Assembly (NCBI RefSeq): GCF_000243735.2
Contig: NZ_AHMP02000003.1
Span: 3,743,501 to 3,807,500 of the forward strand
Reading direction: 5' to 3'
Length of the DNA: 64,000 bases
Source of the DNA: Leptospira kmetyi serovar Malaysia str. Bejo-Iso9
GTDB taxonomy: Bacteria > Spirochaetota > Leptospiria > Leptospirales > Leptospiraceae
The notes under the pieces are model-generated. The model made no database searches. It was not told the DNA's origin and was given only the letters and a program-made list of their open reading frames with translations. Below are positions 24,797 to 34,922 of the stretch, one piece after another. The translations under genes were made by a program, and so were the position numbers. Position 1 is the stretch's first letter, and each line of letters starts with the position of its first letter.

Positions 24797-25798
24797 ATGT
24801 CTCGAGAATATTATTCGTCCTTGGATCTGGATGATTTCAAGAATGTGCAAAAACTTGCATACGATGCCGTGGAGTGGGTGCGCGGAAGACTCACCGTGGG
24901 AATGACCGAAAAAACGGCGGCGTCCTTGATCGATTCCTATATCCGTGAAAGAGGAGGAAAGAATTTCTTTCATTACGGATTCGCATGGTTCGGAGATAGA
25001 ACCTGCTTCCGCGGTTTTCGAAGACCTCTTACCTTCAAAGCGATCGGCGGGGACGGAATTCTTCCCCATTTCGGTTTCGCGTTTCAGCCTTCCGATCGTA
25101 AACTCAAGGAAGGAATGGCCGTGATTCTGGATGTTGCGCCTAACGTGAAAGGTGTGACCGCGGACGTGGGATATTCTTTCGCGTTCGGAAAAAATCCGGC
25201 GGTGGAACAGGGACGCAGCGACTTAAAAGAATTCAGATCCCTCGTATTGGAATTGGTCCGCGCCGAAAGATCAATGGGTGAAATTTATCGAAGTTGCAAC
25301 GATCTCATCGCCGATCTCGGTTATTCGAATTGTCATACCTTGTATCCGAACGGAGTTCTCGGTCATAAAGTCGGTCGTGTTCCCGGATGGAACGTTCCGG
25401 GTGGAAGGGTTTTGGGATTTCCGCCCCAGACTTTTTTATATCTCGTTCCTCAAATTTTAAAAGGATTCTTATCGCCTAACGTCAATTCGTCGCCTCTTTG
25501 GGGAGAATTCACCAAGACCCGAGTGGACGCGGGGCTTTGGGCCGTGGAACCCCATATCGGAAAAATCTACAAAGGCGCTCAAGCTCCGGAAAGTTTCGGA
25601 GTGAAGTGGGAGGAAATTCTCGTGGTAAGCGATACCGACGCGTATTGGTTGGACGAGGATCTTCCTCACGTCCGTTATTGGGAAGAATCTTCCCCCAAGA
25701 AAAACAAAAAAGCCGCCGTCGCCTCTTTGCCGCAAACCAAGACGAAAACGAAAGAGAAGGCAAAAAAATCCTCCAAGGTTCGAGTCGGTGCCGCGTAA
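24797..25798 (+). CDS. M24-family metallopeptidase
   Basis: 333 residues from ATG 24797, which follows GGAGGGAGA. An ATG at 24746 would add 17 residues. The pita-bread metal ligands are all in place: Asp in VILDVAP, Asp in VTADVGYSF, His in GVLGHKVGR, Glu in WAVEPHIG and Glu in VKWEEILVV. Members include methionine aminopeptidases and Xaa-Pro dipeptidases. The N-terminal half is short, so it is not a full aminopeptidase P. A Lys-rich tail (KKNKKAAVA … KTKTKEKAKKSSK) ends the protein and is unusual. No signal peptide. Substrate not determinable. Confidence 0.82.
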   Translation: MSREYYSSLDLDDFKNVQKLAYDAVEWVRGRLTVGMTEKTAASLIDSYIRERGGKNFFHYGFAWFGDRTCFRGFRRPLTFKAIGGDGILPHFGFAFQPSDRKLKEGMAVILDVAPNVKGVTADVGYSFAFGKNPAVEQGRSDLKEFRSLVLELVRAERSMGEIYRSCNDLIADLGYSNCHTLYPNGVLGHKVGRVPGWNVPGGRVLGFPPQTFLYLVPQILKGFLSPNVNSSPLWGEFTKTRVDAGLWAVEPHIGKIYKGAQAPESFGVKWEEILVVSDTDAYWLDEDLPHVRYWEESSPKKNKKAAVASLPQTKTKTKEKAKKSSKVRVGAA

Positions 25799-25886
25799 GA
25801 GTCGAAACGGAATCGGATTAAACACAAGAAAATTAAAATATACGAATGTATGAATGTACTCGATATAAAACGGAATTGAAAACGAT

Positions 25887-26726
25887 ATGAATACGAAAAA
25901 CGTTCTTGAAAAGCCGGATTATCCGGTTCGAAAACCGAAGTTTCAATTTTCGGAAACGGTTCCGAAACATTGGTGCGGAGAAAACGCATCCTTAACGCAC
26001 GTTTTGAACGCGTGGACCATTCTTTTCCCGGAAGGAGAAAAGTATTTTATCAGAACGATTCAGAAATACATTCCTGAATTGAAAGAGGGAAAGGTAAAAC
26101 GAAACGCGATCGCGTTCGTGGGTCAAGAAGCGCAACACGCCGGTGAACATAAGAAGTTTTGGCAAAACTTAAAGGATCAAGGATACAAATTCGAAGGTTT
26201 TATGAACTTCGTGGTTTGGTTCGCGTTCGGACTTTTGGAAAAGTTATTCTCCCGAAAAATGAACATGGCCGCGGTTGCCGGTTTGGAACATTACACTTCT
26301 CTTGTGGCCGATCTCGGACTGAGAAGCGGACTTTTAAAACAAGCCCATCCGGAAATGAGAAGACTTTTCGAATGGCACGCAGCGGAAGAATTGGAACACA
26401 AGTCTGCGGCCTTCGACGTTCTTCAGGAAGTGACTCGGAGTTATTGGATTCGTATTATCGGAATGAGCATCGCTTCCACGATCTTCTTCGCGTTTACGTT
26501 CTCCGCGGTTCTGATGTTTCTCTGGCAGGACGGACTTTTGTTTCGTTGGAAAACCAGAAAAGAATTGTTCAAGCTTATGATCTCGGAGGAGAAGGTTCTG
26601 CCTTTGACCGTGATCGCGGCCTTGAAATACTTTCGGTTTTCGTTTCATCCCGATCAGGAAGACAACTTATACTTAGCGAAAGAAATTTTTTCATCACAAG
26701 AACACCAATACAGAGAAGCAATATGA
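25887..26726 (+). CDS. Metal-dependent hydrolase, ferritin-like (PF10118 type)
   Basis: 279 residues. The helical core carries a di-metal ligand pattern: FVGQEAQHAGEHKKFW (~75-90), GLEHYTS (~130) and FEWHAAEELEHKSAAFDV (~155-175). This is the Metal_hydrol/PF10118 family, a ferritin-like fold whose reaction is poorly defined. A hydrophobic segment near 195-215 (IASTIFFAFTFSAVLMFLW) suggests membrane association. Its stop overlaps the start of the SDR gene (ATGA), so the two are coupled. Association with short-chain dehydrogenases and hydrolases suggests lipid or hydrophobic substrate metabolism; this is inference. Confidence 0.8.
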   Translation: MNTKNVLEKPDYPVRKPKFQFSETVPKHWCGENASLTHVLNAWTILFPEGEKYFIRTIQKYIPELKEGKVKRNAIAFVGQEAQHAGEHKKFWQNLKDQGYKFEGFMNFVVWFAFGLLEKLFSRKMNMAAVAGLEHYTSLVADLGLRSGLLKQAHPEMRRLFEWHAAEELEHKSAAFDVLQEVTRSYWIRIIGMSIASTIFFAFTFSAVLMFLWQDGLLFRWKTRKELFKLMISEEKVLPLTVIAALKYFRFSFHPDQEDNLYLAKEIFSSQEHQYREAI

Positions 26727-27547
26727 GCAAATTGAAAGATAAAACGATCCTAATCACCGGCGCGAACGGAGGATTCGGAAGAGAATTGACGAAACAACTT
26801 TTGGAAAAGGGAGCCAACGTGATTCTTACGGATCTCAAAGCCCCGAACACGGACGCGGATTTTTATCTGCATAGAAGATGGGACGAAAACGGAAAGAACG
26901 GTCACAACCCGAAGTTCGTCGGAAAGATTCTCGGAAGTTTTTCCGGCGATCTTCAAACACAGGAAGGTTGTAAGGACGTATATCAGAATACTCTAAAGCT
27001 TTCCTCCAAAGGTGTGGACGTTTTGATCAACAACGCGGGGCTCGCGTTCAAGGGCGGACTTTTGGAAGTTCCCGATAAGAATTGGAATCTGATTCTCGAC
27101 GTGAATCTTTACGCGCCGATTCATCTGAGTCGTTTGTTCGTTCCGGCGATGCTCGAAAGAAAACAGGGACAGATCGTAAATCTTTCCTCGGTCGCGGGAC
27201 AGGTCGCTCCGGGTGAATTGATCTTTTATTCGATTTCTAAGTTCGGAATCCGCGCGATGGGGGAAGCGATGGACGCGGATCTTCGCAAAAAAGGAATCGC
27301 GGTGACGAACGTGTATCCGTTTTTTGCGGACACCGGAATTCTCAAATCGCAACAGTTCGGAAAACAACAGGACGTTCCCAAGTCGATCGTGGACAGTCCG
27401 GTCGCGGTCGTGAAAGCGATCGTTAACGGAATGGAAAAAAGAAAACTGCACGTATTTCCGGGAATCAAATCCAAGACGATCAGTTTCTTCAATCGTATGA
27501 CTCCGAATATCGTACATAAGATGACGAGTCTAAGCGATCGATTCTGA
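26723..27547 (+). CDS. Short-chain dehydrogenase/reductase
   Basis: 274 residues, ATG at 26723 overlapping the previous stop by four bases. Classical SDR motifs: TGANGGFGRE (cofactor glycines), INNAG, catalytic Ser in LSSVAG, and YSISKFG (Tyr-x3-Lys). After the first Rossmann strand there is an aspartate (ILTDLKAP), favouring NAD(H). The C-terminal tail ending KMTSLSDRF is typical of the fatty-acid/ketone SDR group found with hydrolases. It is followed 119 bases later by an epoxide-hydrolase-like gene, probably part of the same pathway. Confidence 0.88.
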   Translation: MSKLKDKTILITGANGGFGRELTKQLLEKGANVILTDLKAPNTDADFYLHRRWDENGKNGHNPKFVGKILGSFSGDLQTQEGCKDVYQNTLKLSSKGVDVLINNAGLAFKGGLLEVPDKNWNLILDVNLYAPIHLSRLFVPAMLERKQGQIVNLSSVAGQVAPGELIFYSISKFGIRAMGEAMDADLRKKGIAVTNVYPFFADTGILKSQQFGKQQDVPKSIVDSPVAVVKAIVNGMEKRKLHVFPGIKSKTISFFNRMTPNIVHKMTSLSDRF

Positions 27548-27666
27548 GAAATTCAAGAGCAAGGTAGTTTAGAATATCGTAATCTTTGCGTTCGTTTCTA
27601 TGCGCGCGGATCGAATTCCGCGCCCAAATGCAAAGATGTTGCTTAACAAAATCGAAAGGAAAACCG

Positions 27667-28623
27667 ATGATCGCTTTGTATCCCGAAACAAGAAAAACCT
27701 CGAAAAGAATCGATGTGGCGTCCCGTTTTAAGACGACCTTCGTTCGAAACGGAAATCTGAATCTTTTTCTGAAATACAATACGACCGCCGAAGAAAGACC
27801 GGATCGGGAAACGATTCTTTTCGTTCACGGTTATCCGGACGAACATTCGACTTGGGATCGCCAGCTCGAATTACTTTCGGAAGAATTCAACGTGGGCGCG
27901 TTTGATCTGCGTGGCGCGGGAAATTCGAGCAAACCGACGGAACAAAAGGCTTACAACGCTCGGGAGATTTTTCGGGACTTCGAAGCGGTGATCCGATTTT
28001 TAGGAAACGGAAAACCGATTCATCTAGTCGCTCACGATTGGGGGGCCTTGTTGTCCTGGGCGTATGTGGGAGATTTAGAATATTCTAAACTGATTCTTTC
28101 CTATACCGCGATGGGCGGTCCGCATCCGATACTTGCAAGAAATCTAATGTTCAAATACTTTTTCAGTTTCAATCCGAAGAAGATGTGGTTGGCCCTGCAA
28201 CAATCCGTCATGTCCTGGTATATCGTGTTTTTTCAGATTCCTTGGTTGCCCGGTTTTTTGATGAGAAAACTCGCGCTTCCGGTTTGGAAATATCTGATGT
28301 ATGCCGCGGAAATTCCGAAAGAGGATCCGATGCGGGGATTTACAAAAGAACAGATTCTCAAAAGTGCGGTCCATCCCATGAATTTATACAGGGAATTGAT
28401 CCGGGGAAAAAAGTATCCGACTCCGAAACGGATCGAAGTGCCGGTCCGGGTTTTGATACCCTTAAGAGATATGGCGATCAGCCCGGAATGTTACGATTCT
28501 CACCGAGCGGTCTGCGATTCTTTGGAACTTTATCCGGTCGATTCCAATCATTGGATTCAAAAGGAACATCCGGATCTTGTGAGCGACCAAATTCGGGATT
28601 TTGTGCTTCGAAACGCGGGATAA
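27667..28623 (+). CDS. Epoxide-hydrolase-like alpha/beta hydrolase (copy 1)
   Basis: 318 residues from ATG 27667 with AAAGGAAA upstream. An HGYPDEHSTW motif gives the oxyanion hole, and the nucleophile elbow is AHDWGA, meaning Asp rather than Ser, as in epoxide hydrolases and haloalkane/fluoroacetate dehalogenases. The catalytic His lies in SNHWIQKEHP. The helical cap region is 150-240. It is a paralogue of the protein at 31645-32532 (shared FVHGYPD, DLRGxGxSSKPxEQ, HDWGA, SWYIxFFQIPxLP and DSNHW). It follows the SDR and metal-dependent hydrolase. Substrate unknown. Confidence 0.87.
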   Translation: MIALYPETRKTSKRIDVASRFKTTFVRNGNLNLFLKYNTTAEERPDRETILFVHGYPDEHSTWDRQLELLSEEFNVGAFDLRGAGNSSKPTEQKAYNAREIFRDFEAVIRFLGNGKPIHLVAHDWGALLSWAYVGDLEYSKLILSYTAMGGPHPILARNLMFKYFFSFNPKKMWLALQQSVMSWYIVFFQIPWLPGFLMRKLALPVWKYLMYAAEIPKEDPMRGFTKEQILKSAVHPMNLYRELIRGKKYPTPKRIEVPVRVLIPLRDMAISPECYDSHRAVCDSLELYPVDSNHWIQKEHPDLVSDQIRDFVLRNAG

Positions 28624-28703
28624 CCGCGTTTCCATTCTTACTTTGTAAATCGGAAAAGGAGGCCCGGAAAAAAACATAGCCAGAGACAAGCCCGCGCCGA
28701 TCT

Positions 28704-28721
28704 TAGTATTTTGGTATACTA
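28704..28721 (+). promoter_or_regulatory. Dyad containing a TATACT box
   Basis: TAGTAT-TTTGGT-ATACTA inverted repeat, with TATACT (28715-28720) as a possible -10, about 30 bases before the barrel gene start at 28751. No good -35 at 17 bases. Could be a promoter with an overlapping operator. Confidence 0.3.
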
Positions 28722-28750
28722 GTTAAGAAATTTATTTCACCGCGGTTTTC

Positions 28751-29785
<1,035 letters not shown>

Positions 29786-29801
29786 TCCGTCTAAAGGAAG
29801 A

Positions 29802-30311
29802 ATGATTCCTTCAAAGAAGATCTTATTTTTTTCAGTCTGCGTCTTTTTCGTTTTGTACGCGGTATTACACGCGGAGAAAAAGGAACTCGGGGAAGAATCG
29901 CTCCGCAATTTTTATCGCCAAACGCACGGTATCGAAATCGGACCCGAAAGCGATATCGCTCTTTATCGGGAAGTCTATCGTTGGTTGGGAACTCCTTACA
30001 AGGATTTCGGAACCGACGAATCCGGAATCGATTGTTCCGGTTTTACGAGTAAGATTCTTTCCAAGGTCTACGGTTCCCGTCTCAGTGGACCGAGTTATAC
30101 GATGTTTCCGCGAACCAATCCCGTTTCCAAGGAAGAATTGAAGGAAGGCGATCTTGTTTTCTTTACCATCTACGGGGATAAGATCAGCCATGTCGGAGTT
30201 TATCTCAAAGAAAGAAAATTCGTTCATGCTTCCGTAAAAAGAGGGGTTACGATCAATTCTCTCGACGAGGCTTATTATCAAAAATACTACACCGCCTCGG
30301 GACGACTTTAA
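29802..30311 (+). CDS. NlpC/P60 cell-wall hydrolase
   Basis: 169 residues with a Sec signal (cut near LHA/EK). The papain-like NlpC/P60 triad is clear: Cys in GIDCSGFTSKI, His in ISHVGVYL and the third polar His in FVHASVKRG. Such enzymes cut the D-Glu-mDAP (or similar) bond of peptidoglycan stem peptides in the periplasm. The protein is a single domain without SH3 or LysM targeting. GGAAG lies before the ATG. It follows the barrel gene directly. Confidence 0.9.
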   Translation: MIPSKKILFFSVCVFFVLYAVLHAEKKELGEESLRNFYRQTHGIEIGPESDIALYREVYRWLGTPYKDFGTDESGIDCSGFTSKILSKVYGSRLSGPSYTMFPRTNPVSKEELKEGDLVFFTIYGDKISHVGVYLKERKFVHASVKRGVTINSLDEAYYQKYYTASGRL

Positions 30312-30413
30312 GTTTTTAGAATATTCGATTTTGATTTCGTAACAAATCCGCTTCTTGCGGACGATCGGAAATCCGGTCGATCCGCGTCCGAGATTTATCG
30401 CTCTTTCTTCGGA

Positions 30414-31619
30414 TCAAAGCATCATGAAGAACGCCTGACCGACTCCGACAAGAGCCCCTAACGCGGCTCCCACCAAGATCAATAACAACTCGTCTTCCTT
30501 AAACACGGTCCGTAAAACGTCTTCGAAATCGGCGGGAGGCAGGGACATCATCTTGTCGGAAAGAGTACATTCAAGGTCGATCGCTTTTTCCACATAATCT
30601 TCGATATGAGTCGTGAAGTTTTTGAGATTCTCCGTGATCTTGCGGATGATCTTTTCCTTCATCCGGTTGTATTGATTCGAAGTAAAAGAAAGGGAAAGAG
30701 TGGGACGAATGACCGAGGCCATCGTGTCCATCTGTCTTTCGATCGCGTGAACGACCAGATTGAAAACTTCTTCCGAGGCCTTTCCGAAAAACAATTCCTC
30801 CAAAATCTTTTCGGAGCTGAGAATCCGCGTCGCGAGCATTCTCGAATATTCTTTGGAAACTTCTTTTTGACGTTTAATGAACAAGCCCTGAAAACGGAAA
30901 CGGCCTATTCCGATCGGCTCCAAAGGACGAAAGATCAAAAAAAGCGCGAGCCAATTCGTAAGATAACCCACGATGATTCCCTGAACGGGTAAGGTCCAGA
31001 GCGCGGGATAAATCAGCCAAATCCCCATTTGGATCAAACCGAGAACGAACCCGAAATAAAAACCCGAAACCTCTATAAAACGGAATTCTTTCGCGCCCAC
31101 CTTTTGAAACATTTCCACGGTGAGATGAACGTTGTCTCCGGTCATATTACGAATTACTAATCCTCTGATGTCGAAGATTCTTTTGGAATCCTTACGTAGA
31201 TCCTGAAACACGGTCGGAATGGAGTCCATCGCCTGTCTTTCGATTTCCTTCATCATGGAATTCTTAACTAGATCCGGAATCAGATTCCAAACGAGAGGGT
31301 TGAGTTCGTCGGCGACCTCTTTCATCGTTTCGAGAATCGTCTTTTGAATTTCGGGACGAAGATTCTCCTGAATCAGCGTCGGATCGACTTTGCTGAACAT
31401 CTCTTCCACGTCGATGAGATACGTCGTCACGATGTCGACGGCTTTGCCCGCCATCTTTTCTGCCTTTCTCGGAATGATTCCCTGCCAACCGAGATACGGA
31501 GGAATTCCGTAAAACTTCAAAGGATAAAACGTCATCTTCAACGCGACCCAGTTGGTAACCCAACCTACGAACGCGTAAGTGAACGGCATAAGCAATAAGG
31601 AGACGATTTCGAAGTTCAA
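30414..31619 (-). CDS. DUF445 family membrane protein
   Basis: 401 residues, TTG start with an AGG-containing upstream. The N-terminal hairpin FTYAFVGWVTNWVALKMTFYPLKFYGIP and a second similar unit (~205-230: YPALWTLPVQGIIVGYLTNWLALFLIFRPLEPIG) are DUF445 marks, with long amphipathic helices between and a C-terminal membrane helix (LLLILVGAALGALVGVGQAFFMML). DUF445 proteins are inner-membrane proteins of unknown role, sometimes linked to sporulation or envelope stress (YheB/YjiN). It lies 25 bases downstream of the second hydrolase paralogue on the same strand. Confidence 0.85.
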   Translation of the reverse strand: MNFEIVSLLLMPFTYAFVGWVTNWVALKMTFYPLKFYGIPPYLGWQGIIPRKAEKMAGKAVDIVTTYLIDVEEMFSKVDPTLIQENLRPEIQKTILETMKEVADELNPLVWNLIPDLVKNSMMKEIERQAMDSIPTVFQDLRKDSKRIFDIRGLVIRNMTGDNVHLTVEMFQKVGAKEFRFIEVSGFYFGFVLGLIQMGIWLIYPALWTLPVQGIIVGYLTNWLALFLIFRPLEPIGIGRFRFQGLFIKRQKEVSKEYSRMLATRILSSEKILEELFFGKASEEVFNLVVHAIERQMDTMASVIRPTLSLSFTSNQYNRMKEKIIRKITENLKNFTTHIEDYVEKAIDLECTLSDKMMSLPPADFEDVLRTVFKEDELLLILVGAALGALVGVGQAFFMML

Positions 31620-31644
31620 AGCGGACCTAAAAATAAAACACGCG

Positions 31645-32532
31645 TTATGCGGAATGCTTCGCGATGAATTTTTGAATCAACTCGGTGACAAGTTCCGGTT
31701 TTTCCCTATGAACCCAGTGGTTGGAATCCAATTTATGAATTTCGATCTTATCGACGTAATCGTATGAATTTTCGTAAACTTCCGGCAACACGATAAAGTC
31801 CTTTTGAGGAATGATCAACTGTACGGGAACCTTTATGTTGGAAGGGGCGGAGATCACCGTTCTTCCGAACAACAATTCCCGAAACAGATTGATCGGAGCC
31901 ATCGTGGCGCCGTAAATATCGTTTCTAGAAACCTTTCGAAGAGAATCCTTTTTGGGAACTCCTCCCAAGTCCATGATCAATTTGTAAATCGATTCTCCGA
32001 AGTTCTGCCAGATGAATTCGGGCAACATCGGAATCTGAAAAAACCAGATATACCAGGAACGAAAACCCTGATCGATCACCTTTCTCCAGTTTTCGAGCTT
32101 GAGACTGAACAGATCGTCGATCATTCGTTTTCCCGCAAGCCAAGGATGCGGACCGGAGATCGCGGTAAAAGATTTTATAGATCCTGAATATTCTGGATCG
32201 CTAATGAACAACCAACCGAGCGCCGCTCCCCAGTCGTGTCCGACCAGATGAACCTTCTTATCCTTGGAAAGAAATCGGATCGCTTCCGCAAGATCGGGAA
32301 GAATCGCCGCGTAGTTGTACTCGGATTGTTCCAAAGGTTTGGAGGAACGGCCGAAACCCCGAAGATCGATCGCGCCGACTCGATATTGATCCTTTAGGGA
32401 ATCGACTTGAAGGTCCCAGGTTTTATGAGTATCGGGATAACCGTGTACGAAAAGGATCGCGTCCTTGGAATCCGTTTCCGAATAGGAGAGAAACAATTTT
32501 ACTCTTTGATTTTCTAGGTATGTGTATTTCAA
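31645..32532 (-). CDS. Epoxide-hydrolase-like alpha/beta hydrolase (copy 2)
   Basis: 295 residues from TTG 32532, which has GGGAGCAGAG upstream. A TTG at 32580 would add 16 residues with no better signal. Motifs: FVHGYPDTHKTW, nucleophile in GHDWGAALGW (Asp), DLRGFGRSSKPLEQ and catalytic His in SNHWVHREKP. It is a paralogue of the enzyme at 27667 and keeps all catalytic residues. It is transcribed toward DUF445. Substrate unknown; Asp-nucleophile hydrolases act on epoxides or halogenated acids. Confidence 0.85.
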   Translation of the reverse strand: MKYTYLENQRVKLFLSYSETDSKDAILFVHGYPDTHKTWDLQVDSLKDQYRVGAIDLRGFGRSSKPLEQSEYNYAAILPDLAEAIRFLSKDKKVHLVGHDWGAALGWLFISDPEYSGSIKSFTAISGPHPWLAGKRMIDDLFSLKLENWRKVIDQGFRSWYIWFFQIPMLPEFIWQNFGESIYKLIMDLGGVPKKDSLRKVSRNDIYGATMAPINLFRELLFGRTVISAPSNIKVPVQLIIPQKDFIVLPEVYENSYDYVDKIEIHKLDSNHWVHREKPELVTELIQKFIAKHSA

Positions 32533-32671
32533 AATCTCTGCTCCCGCACGCGCATCGAAAAATAGGAAAACGTCCAACAAGAATCGTTGAAAGCTTCAAA
32601 TTTTCCAGTCTTTTTACGAACTCTTCGTTTGTTCTGATTGGATTTTGATACGGATTCTATATTCTGGTTCC

Positions 32672-33673
32672 ATGTCAGAAAAACGAACCGAGGAATCCAA
32701 TTCGCTTAACGATTCCGGAAATCCGATGGTGATGTTTCGCAATCGACTTTTAAGAATGTCCAAACACTGGAGAAAGTGGGCGCGTAAAAGAAGGATAGAA
32801 TGTTTTCGGATCTACGATCGGGACATACCTCAGGTTCCCGTAAGCGTGGATTTATACGGACCTTATTGCCAGATTTCGGCGTATAAAAACAGTTATGAAA
32901 TTTCGGATGAAGAAAGAGAAAGCGAGAATGCGGAGATCGGCAAAATCGTTTCCGAGGTTTTGGACTTAAACGCGGATCGGATCTTTTGGAAAAAGAGAGA
33001 ACCGAAAAAAGGAAAGGAACAATACGAAAAACAATCCGAACAAGCCGAGCTTATGGAAGTAGGGGAGAACGGACTTCGTTTTTACGTGAACTTATCCGAT
33101 TATCTCGACACCGGACTTTTTTTGGATCATAGAATCACGAGGGACCTCGTTCGAAAGGAATCGAAAGGCAAAAAATTTCTCAACTTGTTTTCTTATACGG
33201 GATCGTTTACCGTCTACGCGGCGTCAGGCGGAGCGGTAAAAAGTCTGAGCGTGGATCTTTCCAACACGTATTCGGAATGGGCCGAAGAGAATCTGAAACT
33301 CAACGGATTTTCCCTCTCCAAACATCGTCTTCTCCGAGCCGACGCGATGGAATGGCTTCACACCGAAAGAAAGGAAGCCGATCACGAAAGATACGATTTG
33401 ATCGTTGTCGATCCTCCCACGTTTTCGAACAGCAAAAAGATGACGGACGTATTCGACATACAAAGGGATCACGTGGAAATATTAAATATTCTTTATAGAG
33501 ACTTCGCGCTACCGGGAGCAGTTCTTTATTTTTCCACCAACTTTAGAAAATTCGAATTTCAAGAGAAGTCGATTCTTTGGGACAATATCAAGGACATTTC
33601 AAAAACTACGATTCCGGACGATTTTCGAAACGAGAAGATTCATTATTGCTGGAGAATGGAAAAGCCGAACTGA
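32672..33673 (+). CDS. 23S rRNA methyltransferase, RlmK-like (stand-alone)
   Basis: 333 residues from ATG 32672. The sequence fits the C-terminal half of E. coli RlmKL: NPMVMFRNRLLRMSKHWRKWA, CFRIYDRDIPQVPVSVDLYG, FLDHRITRDLV, the SAM motif FLNLFSYTGSFTVYAA, and the RlmK catalytic loop VVDPPTFSNSKKM. In E. coli this domain makes m7G2069 in 23S rRNA. No RlmL domain (m2G2445) is attached and none lies nearby. It is divergent from the hydrolase paralogue. Confidence 0.82.
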   Translation: MSEKRTEESNSLNDSGNPMVMFRNRLLRMSKHWRKWARKRRIECFRIYDRDIPQVPVSVDLYGPYCQISAYKNSYEISDEERESENAEIGKIVSEVLDLNADRIFWKKREPKKGKEQYEKQSEQAELMEVGENGLRFYVNLSDYLDTGLFLDHRITRDLVRKESKGKKFLNLFSYTGSFTVYAASGGAVKSLSVDLSNTYSEWAEENLKLNGFSLSKHRLLRADAMEWLHTERKEADHERYDLIVVDPPTFSNSKKMTDVFDIQRDHVEILNILYRDFALPGAVLYFSTNFRKFEFQEKSILWDNIKDISKTTIPDDFRNEKIHYCWRMEKPN

Positions 33674-33773
33674 ATCGTTTCCTTGTATTCTTCACTGCGA
33701 CGTCGTTTCGCTTAATAAAACGATAACGGTTTCCTAAACTTTGTAAGCCGCAATCGATCGACGCGTTTCTTCT

Positions 33774-34679
33774 TCAAACGAGAATATTCTTGGAACGGAA
33801 AAGAAATCCCTGCACCAACGGAAATCTCATCTCGGCGGCGATCAAAAGGTCCTCTTGCGTTTCGATTCCTTCCAAAATACACTGGATGTTCGATTCTCTC
33901 GCAAAATCCAAAAATCCCCAAGCGATATTCTTATACGATTCCTTCGTTTTAAAAAGATGAAGCCAGTGTTTATCGAATTTAATAAATTTAGAATATTCTA
34001 AAAAATCGAAACAGAATAGGTTTCGTTTCCCGCCCATGTCGTCGAGCGCGATCGGAACGTTCGAATTCTTTAACGCATTCAAACAAAAACGGGTTTCTTC
34101 GATCCAAGTGGAATCCGTGTTTTCTATGATTTCACAAACGATATTCTTCTTTTTGCCCAAAAGTTCGTTCCAAGAATTAGCTTGTGTTTCGTTTTTACAA
34201 ACGTGCGGATCCAAATTTAGAAATAAATTCTTCCCTTTGGGACGATTTTCGATTTGAAACCGTTTTAGATTGGTTTCGAACTCGAAAAACAAATCCGCAT
34301 CCTTGTGCAATTCCTGAAAGACGAACTCGGGAGAAATTCTTTGCCCTTCGATATAAAAACGGGCGAGAGCCTCGTATCCGAAAATTTTTCCCGTGTCCAA
34401 GGAAAGAATGGGTTCGTATTCGGTGTGAAAATTTTTCGTCTGCAAGATTACGGAAAGAGTTTTTAAAAGATCCACTCCGTCGATTTGCGCGTGCGCGGAA
34501 GTTTCGCTTTTTTTCGGAGGAACGGAAAACGCCGGATCGGTTTCCAGTTCGGAGATGATTTCTTTTGCCGTTTCGTGTTTCGCATTCAAAGTGAAAAGAT
34601 TTCGAACGAGTCCTTCGTTCAAAAACGATTCCGAAAGCACCAAATCAGTATTAGGCGAGAAATCCATAATTTCTTTCAT
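33774..34679 (-). CDS. EAL-domain c-di-GMP phosphodiesterase
   Basis: 301 residues, ATG 34679 with GAGG upstream. The first ~75 residues are a poorly defined leader; the EAL domain starts at ~85. Key residues are retained: EAL in GYEALARF, Asn in LFLNLDP, Glu in CEIIEN, the metal-binding DD in IALDDMGG (usually DDFGTG), Lys in FIKFDK, Glu in LEGIET and Gln in VQGFLF. A working phosphodiesterase is therefore plausible, although the DDMGG substitution in loop 6 is unusual. No GGDEF or receiver domain is attached. Confidence 0.85.
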   Translation of the reverse strand: MKEIMDFSPNTDLVLSESFLNEGLVRNLFTLNAKHETAKEIISELETDPAFSVPPKKSETSAHAQIDGVDLLKTLSVILQTKNFHTEYEPILSLDTGKIFGYEALARFYIEGQRISPEFVFQELHKDADLFFEFETNLKRFQIENRPKGKNLFLNLDPHVCKNETQANSWNELLGKKKNIVCEIIENTDSTWIEETRFCLNALKNSNVPIALDDMGGKRNLFCFDFLEYSKFIKFDKHWLHLFKTKESYKNIAWGFLDFARESNIQCILEGIETQEDLLIAAEMRFPLVQGFLFRSKNILV

Positions 34680-34733
34680 ATGCGGTGCCTCTTTTTTTCC
34701 ACGGTACGAAGACGGATAAAAAAGTCAATATAA

Positions 34734-34859
34734 ATGAGAATGAAACTCAATATCATAAATTTAAAAAGAACGGCTCAAATCGCCAAACGGATAGGGTTTG
34801 ACGAAATTCACTTTCGATTTTGGGAAAACGAAATCGGATTCAAGATCGTTTTTTTGTAA
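34734..34859 (+). CDS. Possible 41-residue small protein
   Basis: Short frame from ATG 34734 to TAA 34857-34859, Lys/Arg-rich at the start (NLKRTAQIAKRIGFDE) and hydrophobic at the end. No good ribosome binding site and no family recognised. It lies in the 243-base gap between the EAL gene and the next exported protein and may be chance. Confidence 0.2.
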   Translation: MRMKLNIINLKRTAQIAKRIGFDEIHFRFWENEIGFKIVFL

Positions 34860-34922
34860 CTAGGATTTGTTTTTTGCAATTTACTCGATCGTAAGGAAAT
34901 AAGATTCTTCCAAAGTCTTCTT

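Noticed and set aside
28074..28089. TTTAGAATATTCTAAA palindrome resembling the Per boxes
   Set aside because: It lies inside the hydrolase coding sequence (codons for L-E-Y-S-K) and lacks the central spacer base of the 7-1-7 box; likely chance codon use.
28613..28630. ACGCG-GGATAAC-CGCGT hairpin at the hydrolase stop as a terminator
   Set aside because: Five-base stem and no continuous T run (TTTCCATTC follows).
33987..34002. Second TTTAGAATATTCTAAA palindrome
   Set aside because: Inside the EAL gene, again encoding L-E-Y-S-K, with no promoter nearby.
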